Below, piece by piece: positions 13,156-24,162 of a DNA stretch of 64,000 bases. The stretch is taken from assembly GCA_026545765.1 (NCBI GenBank), contig CM048839.1, forward strand, positions 49,584,677 to 49,648,676, read 5' to 3'. A program made the translations under genes and the position numbers. The DNA is from Plantago major (lineage: Eukaryota; Streptophyta; Magnoliopsida; Lamiales; Plantaginaceae). Each line of letters opens with the position of its first letter. Positions within the stretch are counted from its first letter, which is position 1. The notes below the pieces were generated by a model, which saw only the letters and a program-made list of their open reading frames with translations, searched no databases and had not been told where the DNA came from.

Positions 13156-14001
13156 TGATGTAGGGTAAATCCGAATGAGTCGATGTCCTGCTTAAGTTGC
13201 GAGGTTAGTCAGTTTGTTGAGGCAGGGGCCCGTCAAGATGTGGGTCCGCCGGAGTATGGATCCGGTCAAGATGTCTTAGGTTTTCTATTGGTCTGATCCT
13301 TTGGTCCGTCACGAGTGATATACCCGTCTCAAGTGGGTCTGTTAAGATGTGGGTTTAGGAACGTCTTTCTGGGAGCGCCCGCCAATAGGATGAGTCCGAC
13401 ACAATTTGACTTGGACTTCTCCTGACAACAAAAGAAGGGGTTAGACCCTTTTGGCTTTGACGATCCGGGCTAAGAATCAACTTGATGATGTATTTAATCG
13501 AGTTATCTCGGACCCGAAACCTAGAGAGTAGATTTTGTAGTAGTAGTTGCGTACCTTAATGAGGAGTAAATGCGAGGTATTTATAGGGGAATCTTGGGAG
13601 GACAAGCCGTCTAACACCCCGGAATTATGTCGGTGTGGCGATAGTATGACACGTGGTCTCGAAGATAGGTGGCGCGTTTATCACACGCTTGTCAGTGCAA
13701 CTTTAATGTAAATAGGCCCGTTGAGTCGGCTGAGTCCGTCAGGACTTTTATGTCGGACGTTTTTTAGGGCAAGCCGTGCTGGTTTTTTCCTTGTTGGTTT
13801 AAATCCCAAGTTTGTGGGGGTCAGACCCGCCAACAGTATGGCTCATAGGTAAGTTATGCTGAGGAGTGGATCTCTCTTGTGCCGGACTTCTAGACCTGGG
13901 AGTCGGACTCTTCTCAGCTGGTGACGGTCCTATAAGAACTTAAGAGAGCGGGAACGTTATAGGACGGTCAATTCGTTGGACGGACTTATATATTCATATC
14001 A
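13156..14001 (-). repeat. 5' LTR of the gag-only Gypsy element
   Basis: 846 bp, partner of 9489-10317. The downstream flank carries the GAAGT duplication at 14002-14006, directly followed by the continuation of the interrupted Copia gag fragment. Confidence 0.92.
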
Positions 14002-14132
14002 GAAGTCATGATCCATCAAAAAACCAAATCATAAGCACGTACATACGCATCATAAAGCTATTGATTTTCAACAACATTAGGAATAACCAAAGTACCATTG
14101 ATGAAGTAAGATTTATTCTTAACACTCAATGC

Positions 14133-15015
14133 CAGGGGCGGAGACAGGGGTGGCGGGGGTGGTGGCGGTCGTCACCCCCAAAATTTTCATTTTCTTTATT
14201 ACTATAGGCATATTTAAAAAAATTATATGTTCCGCCACCCCTAAATTTTTTAATTAGTACATTTAGTTAGTCGGTTTTATAATTAAATAAGTTGAAAAAA
14301 TTATATAATTTGATAAATTTAAAGTAAGTCTATTGACAGACGGTCTTATGGAAAAATAAAAAAGACGGACAAATATTACAGTTTTATCAAAAAAAAAATA
14401 GAGGTTTTACTAAAATCATCGGTGATATACATATACATTAAAAAAATGATATAAAATGTATACATACTCATTGCACGTTATACATATACTTAAGAACATC
14501 AATTCGTCTCTCACTAATACACGTCTCTTCCAAGACTTTGTGATTAAAGAGATATTTTACTAATAAACTAATTTAAGAGGGTTATACCGGTTGTTTTTAT
14601 ACTTTTGGAACAAGTTCTAAGCGTGCATTTTTTGTCATGAAAACTACATAGATAAGACTGCGGAGTTCGATGGAGAATGACTTCTTGTCTATCAATTTGA
14701 TAATGCATATTGAAATGAATTGTCGAGAGTTTTGATATTGATTCAATCACTGATGATTTTGAGAAGATGAAGAGACGTAGAGTACGATATAGAAGTGGGT
14801 CGTTTATTCATTTTGTTTTACCTTTATCGTGATGTGGTTCTTTCGTTCCTTTCATTTTACTTGAATATTCATATTTATATATGTATGATGAATTTGGTGT
14901 AAAAAATATCGATCCGGTCCGGCCCGGCCCGTCTTAACCGACCTAACTAAATTACATATTGTGCCCGTGTTATAATACTCCGCCACCCCCACTTTCAAAT
15001 CTGGCTCCGCCCATG
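14133..15015. mobile_element. Non-autonomous hAT-type DNA transposon
   Basis: The ends are inverted: left CAGGGGCGGAGACAG, right CTGGCTCCGCCCATG (reverse complement CATGGGCGGAGCCAG). The 8-bp duplication CTCAATGC lies on both sides (14125-14132 and 15016-15023). TIRs starting CA with an 8-bp duplication place it in hAT. The 883-bp body has no transposase domain. An internal segment (about 14455-14560) recurs elsewhere in this window, at about 28620-28700 and 46145-46239, in the opposite orientation. Confidence 0.85.
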
Positions 15016-15170
15016 CTCAATGCCCCCTTTCACATAATGACTCCATGATACATAATTTTCACCAGTAAAAAGTTCGTAAATGACAGATAAACCTATATGT
15101 TCTGAAGGATGCAAGTAGAACGGATGAGACTTCAACTTCCATGGATGCGGAGCTAGAACTCCGTTAGCAG

Positions 15171-16266
15171 TTCACAAAGCCATAGTCACAGAGAAATACG
15201 ATGTTTGAGGCAATCCAAATAGGGCAGGAAAAATGAAATCTACCTACATAACAAAAATAAGTTTGAAAGCTCTGCTTCTTCTTCCATGGATATTCCTTTG
15301 AAAGCTGTGCTTCTTCTTCCATAGATATTCTCTGCACACCAGTGTTGGACGAAATGTTTCATCGAATCGTTACATCTCCATCCGGCTTCTCCCATGGCGC
15401 TTGGGTCTAAATCTAGACAATTCAAGTAAGTCGATTTCTATTAGACTTTAGGTAAGTCGTACCCTCATACTATGCTTAGGACTATTCGGAGTAATTTCGT
15501 TGGTTATTTCATATTTGTGGTTTGTTAGAGGTGATTTAGGTGTGATTATTGATTGTGTTGGTGAGAATGTTGTTTTAGAGTCTTTTGGTAAAGATGTGAA
15601 TTATAGAAAGTTTTGAGTTTGGTTAGGTCCGGATTGGGAGGAGATGATAAACATATTTATTTTGAATTGCACATGGTATCATTCTCTAGTACCTTGAGCT
15701 CTGTGAGCTATATGTCATTCTGGAACGGTTCTTTAATATGGATAAATTAGGCGTTACGCGAAGGAAATATTGTGCAATCTGGTCTGGATTTTGCCGCACT
15801 TGTAGATGATCCTGAGACCTCCATGGAGCTTGTAGGATCTAACTTAGCAAAACAATGTTTTCGATATATGGGAGACTCGTGTACTACCTACCGATTGTAT
15901 GTTTTTAACATATTGTTACTGCTTAAAAAACTAACTCGATAAAGTTGGTAGAATGGGATGATAAATGGTGAATGACGTAGTTTATAAGCTGATTGAGTTT
16001 TATAAAAGTGTTTAGTAAATCAATTAGCTGATAAGCCAGCTGATTTACTAAATATGTTATGTAAAAACAAATCAGCTAGTTTATTTTTTTAAAAAGCTTT
16101 CTGGACAAGCTTATCAGATCAGCTTAGATTATCAGCTACCAGCTAGGAGTTCACGTAATGTTTTATTACAAAATAGTTTCATCGAAATGAGCAGATAATA
16201 AATGTCTTCAATGCACTTGCTTGGAGGAACGGAAATAAAAGTAAGAACCATAGATAGATATATATA
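15171..16266. other. Intergenic DNA, no gene recognised
   Basis: A 34-bp unit (TTTGAAAGCTSTGCTTCTTC...) is repeated twice in tandem at about 15258-15332. The stretch 15985-16145 is rich in AGCTGATAAGC-type words in both orientations and may be a degenerate inverted-repeat element. No domain was recognised in any frame. Confidence 0.4.
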
Positions 16267-16526
16267 CTCCCCGTCCCGCTAATCTGGTCCATTATACCTT
16301 TTATGGGTGTCCCGCTAATGTAGTCTCATTCCAAAAATAGTAAAAATTAAAACCTCACTAACCCAACTATCTCTCTTACTTTTTTCATTCTTTATCATCT
16401 ATCTTTTATCCCCCATATTTTATCCATTTTTTATCATTTCCTTCTCTAACAACAAACAATAAACAATTGACTTTCTTAGAAAAAACGCCGAAAAGAAACT
16501 GGACTATAATGCCAGAACGGTGGGAG
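16267..16526. mobile_element. Stowaway-type MITE
   Basis: The element begins CTCCCCGTCCCGC and ends in its inverted form (CGGTGGGAG), flanked by TA on both sides (16265-16266 and 16527-16528). The length is 260 bp. This fits Tc1/mariner-related Stowaway MITEs, which insert at TA and carry CTCCCTCCGTCCC-like TIRs. It lies just downstream of PR-10 gene 1. Confidence 0.8.
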
Positions 16527-16673
16527 TATATAATACTCCATAGATAAAAGTAAAACCTTTATATAATATGCTATACACATATTCTTCCATTAATAAATTT
16601 CAACAACCAAAAGCAAAGATAAAAATCAAACACTTGTATAATTACTCTCAGAAGATATGGAGGTATATATTTT

Positions 16674-17283
16674 CTAAGTATAGGCACGAGGATGTGCCAA
16701 GAGATAGGCTTCAACAACTTCATACATGCCAATAGCTCTATCTTTCCCTTGCTCAATGTCTTCCTCCTTAATCTCCACATTATCCTTTGTGTGATATTCA
16801 CTTGTGATTCTACAAATACACCCCCCATACCCATAAGGCTCGAACTTGACATCGTATGTGATATGATCCAGCTTATCCATCAATGCATCTACTTCTATAA
16901 AAGTGTATCTACACGTGCAATTCTCTTCGTCGATTGCATCTACTCTGTGCTTCACATAGTTAAATGGACTAGCTGCATCACAATTAACATTTAACAGTAA
17001 TTAGAAACAGAAAATGTTCTTAAAACGACCCATCACACAACATATGACATATCTCTATAGTACTTTAATACGATATGACATGCATATTTGATCACGTACC
17101 ATCGGTTAAGTTCAACTGTTTGATGGTTCCGACCTCACCGTTGCCCTGAAGAAACTCGATGCTTTTGATGGATGAGAACATGAGTTGTGGGCAGAGGTTG
17201 TGAGAATCCAAGATCAATGCCTTGAACATTCTACTTGGAGTCACTTTTGTCTTGAATGACTGAGAAACCTTAACTACACCCAT
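16674..17283 (-). CDS. Bet v 1 / PR-10 family protein (gene 1)
   Basis: Two exons on the minus strand, 17283-17100 and 16972-16674, with a 127-bp GT-AG intron that splits a Gly codon. This is the conserved single intron position of the Bet v 1 family. The predicted protein has 160 residues, the family's usual size. Exon 1 gives MGVVKVSQSFKTKV and a glycine loop GNGEVGTIK at residues 47-55; exon 2 gives SPFNYVKHRVDAID and a C-terminal helix ending AHPRAYT. PR-10 proteins are small cytosolic proteins with a hydrophobic ligand cavity, often stress- or pathogen-induced; the ligand here is unknown. The loop is normally GNGGPGTIK, so Glu50-Val51 replace Gly-Pro. A second family member lies 12 kb away on the same strand. 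I see no inactivating change. Confidence 0.93.
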
Positions 17284-17466
17284 TTTTTTCTCAATTCAAA
17301 AAACAAACAAGTAGTATACCTGAAGTAATGTTTAAGGTATTCAGAAACAAGGGATCGAGAAGACTATATTGGTGTGAAAGACACTGATAAAACAAAGTCT
17401 GCTTGTTTAATCTTTAATTAATTGTTAATTGTTGATTTCTGACCAGTTCAATACGTGAAAAGTAGG

Positions 17467-17474
17467 CTTATATA
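17467..17474 (-). promoter_or_regulatory. Candidate TATA box of PR-10 gene 1
   Basis: The minus strand reads TATATAAG here, about 185 bp upstream of the ATG. This would place the transcription start about 150 bp before the start codon. It is inferred from sequence only. Confidence 0.5.
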
Positions 17475-17599
17475 CATGTATCAGCATTATGTAAAGGCTT
17501 CTAGAAACGGTACAATCCAAAAGCTTCTTCTACAGGGTTAAGGATAAGATTCCCATGGCCCAACTACATGGGTTTTCCTTTCAAAATTGGAAAATGATA

Positions 17600-17849
17600 C
17601 TTCCTCGGTCCATGTTTTCCACTTTGACTTTTTACAGTTAAACTTTTTCAACTTTGAGTACGAATTAATCTTAAACTGTAAATGTAAAATGTTTAATTAA
17701 CTTATATTATTTAACTTTAATCTCTGAAGTATCATAATATAATTAATTGAACATTTTACATTTATCGTTTAAGATTAATTCGTAGTCAAAGTTGAAAAAG
17801 TTTAACTGCAAAAAATTAAAGTGGAAAATATGAGACGGGACGGAGGAAG
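17600..17849. mobile_element. Stowaway-type MITE with long hairpin
   Basis: The 250-bp element is almost one inverted repeat: it begins CTTCCTCGGTCCATG and ends in CGGGACGGAGGAAG. The arms share, among other words, ACTTTTTCAACTTTGA and its complement. TA flanks it on both sides (17598-17599 and 17850-17851). It lies in the upstream region of PR-10 gene 1 and could fold into a long hairpin if transcribed. Confidence 0.85.
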
Positions 17850-17862
17850 TAGAATTTACAAA

Positions 17863-19142
17863 GGGTGAATTACATTTGGACCCCTAATAAATTTCGTAAT
17901 AACATCGTAGTCCCTGACATTTCAACAATAACATATTGGTCCAAAACCTTATTTTTGTTGACCGACTGAAATAATGAATTCACATGTGGAAATGAAAATA
18001 GCAAATTGCAAATCAACCATTTCAAGTTTATACAAATTTCACAATTTACCCAAATAAAATTCACTTATTCATTTTCATCTTCTCCTTCATCAAACCTTAA
18101 TTTTATCAATTATTCATCTTCACCAACCCTTAATTTTATCAATTCTTCATCTTTACCAAACATTTTTATTCATCAAACCATGTTATACATCATCAAGCAA
18201 GGATCTTTCTCCTCCTTTTTCGTTTTCAAAATAATTTCACCATTGATGGAGCTTTAAACTCCATCAATCGAGGTTAAAACTCCACCAATGGAGCTTGGAG
18301 CTTTTAAGCTCCATCGATAAAGCCCGAATCGGACTCAATTAGAGCGCAATTCGGACTCCAGTAATGAAGCTTGAAGCTCCATTTACTAAAATTCCGCAGC
18401 TCCATCAATGGAGCTGTGTACAATGGAGTTGTGTAGCTCCATTTATGGAACTATTGAGCTCCGTTAATGGAGCTTTTGAGCTCCATTTATCGAAGCTTAA
18501 CAGCTCCATTAAATGGAGCACAAATAACTTCATAAAGGAAGCTGTTGTGCTCCATTTAATGGAGCACAAACAGCTTCACTGATGGAGCTTGAAGCTCCAT
18601 TCAAGCTCCATCAATAGAGTCCGTATTTGGGTTCGATTAGAGCCCGAATTCAAAATTTAGCTATGAAATAATGTGAAAGATTTGATGGGAAAATGGGGAA
18701 AGAATTGATGAATGGAACCTTTAAGCATCATTTCAACCTTCACCAATGGAAGAATGAGAAAAAATTGAATACTTTTATGAGTTTATGAAGTTAGAAAATT
18801 AATAGGGTTTGATTGCAATTTATTTTGATTGAAGTTGAATAAAAAAAGTTGAACTGAGGGTTGATTTGAATTTGTTATAAACTTTAGGGATATAAATTGG
18901 GTATTAAATAAGTAAGAGGGGTTAATTGCAATTATTTTTTGAAGATCTGAATATTAAAATAAGGAAAATTATCTTTTATATTATTCCACATCATTTTGAG
19001 CCTGCCACTTAAGAAATTTGGGTTGACTTTTGGACTATCTCGTTATTGATTTAAGAAACATGTCCTTATGTGTTATTGTTGAAATGTGAGGGACTACGAT
19101 GATTAGCGGCACTTTATTGAGGGGAGCCAGTGTAATTTTTCC
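17863..19142. mobile_element. Mutator-like non-autonomous element with palindrome array
   Basis: The terminal inverted repeats span roughly 80 bp: the left starts GGGTGAATTACATTTGG, the right inverted end starts GGAAAAATTACACTGG, and both share ACATTTCAACAATAACA further in. The 9-bp sequence ATTTACAAA lies directly outside both ends (17854-17862 and 19143-19151), the duplication size of Mutator-like elements. The centre (about 18245-18615) holds around a dozen GCTCCAT...ATGGAGC palindromes. No transposase is present. A related copy in inverted orientation lies at 27429-28462. Confidence 0.88.
18245..18615. repeat. Cluster of GCTCCAT/ATGGAGC palindromes
   Basis: The words GCTCCAT and ATGGAGC (and one-base variants) alternate through the segment, separated by 2-30 bp. 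One clean palindrome is AGCTCCATCAATGGAGCT at 18398-18415. The array would allow many alternative hairpins. It lies in the centre of the Mutator-like element. Confidence 0.85.
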
Positions 19143-19151
19143 ATTTACAAA

Positions 19152-20177
19152 TGATCAAATAAAATTACAATGAATAAAAGAAATGATGAGCCACCGTCAA
19201 AGTTCAAACCCAATGACATGTTAGGAATAAATGTCTACACATGCATTACGGGCACTTCTAAGTTCTAACGTCCGACTACACTTGTACGGCTTAATATACA
19301 TCCATCTCAGTTGTATTATCCATATCCGTTAGATCATTTGTATAAATATTACTGTAACTTGTAATTAATTCTAACCGTTCATTCGAATTGTAAACTTTGC
19401 AATGGCAATTGTTGTAAATTTTGATGTATAAACGGGATTGTAATGTCAAGTTATTTTAAAATTTAAAATAAAATTCTAAATATTTATTTCTTATCTAAGC
19501 CAAACTAAGTACGTTTACTTCCATATATTGCATTAAACTTATCATCTTCCCAATTAATTTCCTAAGAACCCTAATTTTATTGATATGCAAAACTCATTCC
19601 ATTCCCTTTCAGATCTATTAAGCATTAACTTGAATATAAGACCTCAAAAAAGGAGCAAATTAAGAAAATCACCCAGCCTTCATATAGTTATCTTGATCAG
19701 AGTATTTCATAAAAGAAGAAAATAAGAAGAGTCAGAGAGAGTGGGAATGGAGAGGAAGGGCCGGGTCCTTTGTCAACGAAGAAGAAAGCATAATAGCTGT
19801 AGAATTTGATTGAAAATTGGAGATTAGGGTTCATAGAATTCTAGATAAGCATGAAATAATTGTTGTTGACCTGATTAGAATTTAAGATAAATAAATATTT
19901 AAAATTTTATTTTTGATTGTTAGATTTAATTTATCTGAATATAAAAGCTATATAATGTCATTATAATCCCTTTTGTATAATAAAATTTACACGAATTGAC
20001 ATTGTATAATTTTTAAAATCACGTGAACGTGCGGTTAAGAACAAGTACAACTTATATGGGTGGATGTTAAGTCATTACAATTGTAGTCGGACCGTAGACT
20101 TAGCTGTATTATGTATTGTATAGTTAATTAGTTGGCCCATGGATCGTAGCCCGAGGGTATATTTAGTAGTTACATAT
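19152..20177. other. Intergenic DNA, no gene recognised
   Basis: AT-rich sequence between a Mutator-like element and the LTR element. No terminal repeats or protein motifs were recognised. Confidence 0.4.
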
Positions 20178-20678
20178 TGTTAGATTATGTGATTAGATGC
20201 TAAGCTACTTAGTTAGGAAGCAATCTATTGCTATAGTAACTTTTACTAACTAATTAAACGATATTCCTAGCATATGTTTTATGGGCTAGAGCCTATTAGT
20301 TATTGTAGATGTTATAAATACCTCAAGACCCTTCTTTGATTATTATGAATGAAATGAGTATTTAGTAGAACAGAGTGTTCTGTAGAAGATAGAGTAGGTA
20401 TTCTGAGTACTTAAGTGTACCCTAGTTAATCTTAGAGAGTAGGCGTCTCTTAGGTTTCAGGAAGTCTCGTGGATCGGTAGCCATTGTATCAATGTGTACT
20501 GGCTGATCTACTATGTCTGGAGCTAGATATAGGGATTGCTTGTGCTCTTTAGCACGTGATCGTATAGATAGAGTTGTCTAGTAGAATACCTAGCCTGGTG
20601 TTCTAAACCTTATACCTTGCATAAGGGATTTTGGGTTAATTGGTTAATTGATAGCCAGATCTATCCAGGATCCTAACA
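20178..20678 (+). repeat. 5' LTR of the non-coding element
   Basis: 501 bp, with TGTTAG at the start and CTAACA at the end as the short inverted terminal repeat typical of plant Copia-like LTRs. Its 3' 150 bp are duplicated at 24013-24162. Confidence 0.75.
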
Positions 20679-20739
20679 GTTGGTATCTAAAGCCTCGTCT
20701 ATCTGTATGGGCGTGGGCAAAGGGTAGGTGATGTGACAA

Positions 20740-21998
20740 TGAAATGTGCGATATATCATGCTTTTAGACCCTCATTTTTTGCCTTAGATGCAATATTTGT
20801 ATCATTTTATGGTCAATTACCGACGGTCATGATCGTGTTTTTTGAGGAATTGCAAGATTTCAGGCACCAAAACGACATAATTGTGCGAAATCGAGAAAGT
20901 TAAGTGAATACGCCGGATTGACCGTTGCACGGAGTTCGATGAGTCAAAACATGTCATGCGACCAACCAATGCGAAGATAATTGAAGGTGCAACAACTTTG
21001 TAGAAGACCACTTTTCGAGTAAACGAAGTTACGAAGCCTGAAATTGAGGAACGAAGAAAACAGATTCGAATCTGCAGAAATCGCACTTGGCGATCCACAG
21101 GTGATCATGAAGAGGTCACAGGCCCACAAAGCGACTACCACAATGATCTGGATTCTTCTGGGCTGTTTCTCCTACCATGCCAGGCTAGAGCCCACCTTCC
21201 TAAACCTTTCTTATTGATGAATGGCTGCCAGAACTCGATAAGACCTCAGGGATCTCATAATCCTACACCGCTCACAAAGCAGCTCTCCTGAGAGAGAACC
21301 AGTCCTCAGGGAAGTGAAACCCACCCCAAAACCGCTGGCCGTCAGGCACCCAGAAGGAGGAAACCCTAGAAGCAGCAGCACGAAGACATCGGAGACTAAG
21401 CTTCTTCTTCCTTTTCTTCCTAGTTTTCGATTTCTGTCTTTAGAATAATATGAGTAGCTAACTTTCTTTTGTAAAGGCGAACCGCCGTAACTCTGCTTTT
21501 GCTACTTCTTTATAAACCGTGATATATTATTAATGGAATAGTTATTAGATGTAAATCGTGGCTATACAACTCTATATATCCTTCGTGGTGTGATGTTCTG
21601 CTGAGTGACACAGTAGTTTCATTGAACTGAGTAGGGGTACTCATGCTGACTGCGCCTTGGCATAGTAGTATTATGCCCTGTTGTCGTTAGAGGTAATCGC
21701 ATAGGATTTTAACTAGGAAGTTGGGAGTAGCATAGCAGAGGGAGGTCGGGATCCTTTATGCCTTCCCACCATTGTTTACATCTCATCAATTTAGTGTTTA
21801 TTACGATTCAGTTAATATGTCTGCGATCAATCTATTTACTTTTCTGCATACAATTCGCAAACGTTATTTGCTTGTTTCTATGCTAAATGTCCGTGGAGAA
21901 CGACATCCCGAGTCAGCTTTCCGCTATAAACTGTGGATTTGAGGACTTCTGACTTATAAATTTAATCTTAATTGTATTTAGGGATTACAGGTTCTACA
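20740..21998 (+). repeat. Possible Gypsy (Tat-like) LTR within the element
   Basis: Phrases such as GCAAGATTTCAGGCACC near 20850 and GGAGAACGACATCCCGAGTC near 21895 resemble the ends of long Gypsy Tat-type LTRs, which carry a similar 'outer' region and a GTGGA-ACGAC word near the 3' end. The sequence starts after the primer site of the host element and appears to end near GGGATTACA. I could not find a matching target duplication, so boundaries and identity are tentative. Confidence 0.4.
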
Positions 21999-24012
21999 AC
22001 GAAAAACGAAATCTCTAAGTGCACATCAGTAGGATATGTTTATATATCCGACAAGTTGAGCTTTGCGGAAGCAAAGAGGACCAGAATCTGGTGGATCTGG
22101 TGGTTCGAGGATCGAAGAGCTTCAGGCATGAGAGAAGGTTGGTCTCCTATTGGATCGACAACCATTGAGTGGATGAAAGAGGAGGAAGAGGTAACAGGAC
22201 CTCCGCTTAGATAATCGCGCGGCGTGATTAGCGGTTGTTGTCAATTGACAGCAATCCGGGACGGCTGCACTACCATCCAGGTGTGGCGAATGGTCCAATC
22301 GAGATAGAAGAAAAGAATATGCGAGTTGATGTTCGAGGGAGGCAACGGCAGCGCGTGGAAAGAAGCAGCAGTGGACCTTCGGAGTAGAAAGCGGCTCAAC
22401 CGCGTAAGAAAAAGAAGAAATCCACTGCGTACTTGGAGAAATCGAAAGAGGAATACCTGGCCGGAGGGATTTACCATCATAGAAGAGAGCGGCTCAGCCG
22501 CGTGGAGGAGAAGAGATGCGCAGGAGCGCATGAGAGAGTCAGCCGGAACGGTGGAATCAGTTGATACGGCTTATGAGGTGGACGATTTAGGAGGTGACCA
22601 GAGGGGGTTGTGCAGAATCAAGGCGAAGGCACATGGACGACTGGACGCCATTATTGCAACAAGAAACAAGAAAACGAAACAATTTTCGTATGAAGTTAAC
22701 TGCACAGTGCAATCGTAGGAAAACGACATTTCCCGTTAATTCAGTAGTCCGATCGCACTGAGAATTTTACAACAGTTAACCAACACATGAATCTACAATG
22801 TGGACGATGGATATCGGATTCGGAGTATCGGAACCTGTCCAAAACTATTGTCGAATTCAGCTGCTGTCTGGGAAGAAGAAAAAGAAAAGGTAAGGAGCCA
22901 TTGATGTTGTTGTGTGCTGTGTATGTAACCTTATGGGTCTGAAATTCAACAAGCAACAAGATGATCAATAGAAGGGTTAAGGAGCTTGGAAATTTACAAC
23001 ATGACCATATCATTGGTGAAGTTGTGAATGATTGGCAAAGATCGTGGATCGAATATTCTCGATAAATATTTCGTGGAAGTTTACGAGGTAAATACTTCTA
23101 ATCATGTCTATAATTCGGTGGCTCAATTTGTAGTTGAGAAGTTCATTACATCTTGGGAATTATATGTGTAAAGAAAGTTATTCGGTGATGGGTATTGGTG
23201 GAATATTTCGAGAGCATGAGATTCTATATGAGGATGAATTCGTGAGAAGGGGAGTCGAGTTGGTCGACGTTCATGATGATTCTAGCAATTTTGAATCTAA
23301 TTACCAAAAGACTCTGCTAGGAAGAAGGAGAATTGTGAAGAATGGATAGACGAAGCCGACAAAGAGGTAAATCATCTACTTCCTTATTATACATGAGGTT
23401 TATAATTTATGATGGAAGATTAGTTGGTCGTTGCAATGTCTATCTGTTGGGATGAAGTAGAATGAAGAGAATAATATTCGTTATTGTGGGACGAAAAAAT
23501 ACTAGAGAGTGCATCTATAGAAGATTTCTTGTCCGAGGTGTAGTCTTAGCTACAACATGTGTTTATTCTCTGTCATTGGTGATTGATGGGAGTGTGTGGA
23601 GTCTGTGGAAGATGTTATGGAACTATGTGAGCACCCTCATTGAAGGTAGATGTGGTAAAAGGGGGTCCTTTATCTTCTACATTTATACAACAGCCAACTA
23701 TGATTATCTGGAGTTAGCCATTATTGTGGAACATTATTTGGTACTCTTGTTTCTCTACTGTGGAGGATACCTAACTATGGCTCAAGTTTGGGAACGATCT
23801 TCAAAGTAGGAAACGACTCAAGGTGAATAAGATGACTCTGTGGACTTGATATGCTCTATGATTATGTAAGCTTTTTGAAGATAAGTTGAGCATCAAGTGG
23901 TCGATTCTGGACAAGAACGTGCTAGAGCTGATACGGCAAGGTCGATATTGTTAGGAAGCGATACTGATGAGAAGCTACGCGCCTGAGCTCGTGTCTAGAG
24001 TCATCGTGGAAG

Positions 24013-24162
24013 GTTGGATTGCTTGTGCTCTTTAGCACTGTGATCGTATAGATAAAGTTGTCTAGTAGAATACCTAGCCTGGTGTTCTAAACCTTATACC
24101 TTGCATAAGGGATTTTGGGTTAATTGGTTAATTGATAGCCAGATCTATCCAGGATGCTAACA
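24013..24162 (+). repeat. Truncated 3' LTR of the non-coding element
   Basis: 150 bp, nearly identical to 20527-20678 (GGATTGCTTGTGCTCTTTAG... to CTAACA). The upstream part of the LTR is missing or replaced. Confidence 0.8.

Larger units (their letters stand above)
9489..14001 (-). mobile_element. Gypsy-type LTR retrotransposon with gag-protease only
   Basis: Two direct LTRs (9489-10317 and 13156-14001) start TGATGTAGGG and end TTCATATCA, and are flanked by the 5-bp duplication GAAGT (9484-9488 and 14002-14006). The coding strand is minus, so the right LTR is the 5' LTR. The 2838-bp internal region encodes a Gypsy Gag and the start of an aspartic protease and nothing else: no reverse transcriptase, RNase H or integrase. 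A polypurine tract (ACTGGGGGGACTTA on the minus strand, around 10318-10332) abuts the left LTR. This architecture is that of a non-autonomous element with gag between terminal repeats, which would need pol proteins from a partner. It is inserted in the old Copia gag fragment. Confidence 0.92.
8470..15170 (-). pseudogene. Old Copia gag fragment split by two later insertions
   Basis: Read on the minus strand, four pieces join in order as an old Copia gag. 15170-15024 encodes an N-terminus like PFYLHPSEHIGLSVIYEL followed by FTGENYVSWSHYVK. 14124-14007 continues with KNKSYFINGTLVIPN. 9483-8811 contains HDIWNEMKLRYARSYGPRVFHL and the CFEIIGYPPGF motif. 8660-8470 has a serine/asparagine-rich spacer (FAWTYYSSNGSRYASN). 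The gaps are exactly the Gypsy element at 9489-14001 and the hAT-type element at 14133-15015. Stops and frameshifts are present. The motifs match the same gag type as the Copia element at the right edge of the window, so it may be an older member of that lineage. LTRs for this fragment were not found. Confidence 0.75.
20178..24162 (+). mobile_element. Non-coding LTR retrotransposon with truncated 3' LTR
   Basis: A 5' LTR (20178-20678) begins TGTTAGATTATG and ends ATCCTAACA. It is followed two bases later by TTGGTATCTAAAGCC, close to the initiator-Met tRNA primer site. The last 150 bp of this LTR recur nearly identically at 24013-24162, ending ATGCTAACA. The internal 3.3 kb contains no recognisable gag or pol domain, so it resembles a large non-coding (LARD-type) element. 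The right LTR matches only at its 3' end, and the outer flanks (CATAT and TGACC) do not agree. Truncation or recombination has therefore occurred. Part of the interior (about 20740-21998) looks like LTR sequence of another retrotransposon. Confidence 0.75.

Noticed and set aside
22326..22718. 130-codon Arg-rich frame in the non-coding LTR element
   Set aside because: No domain recognised and the composition looks like chance in a GC-richer stretch; kept only as part of the element description.
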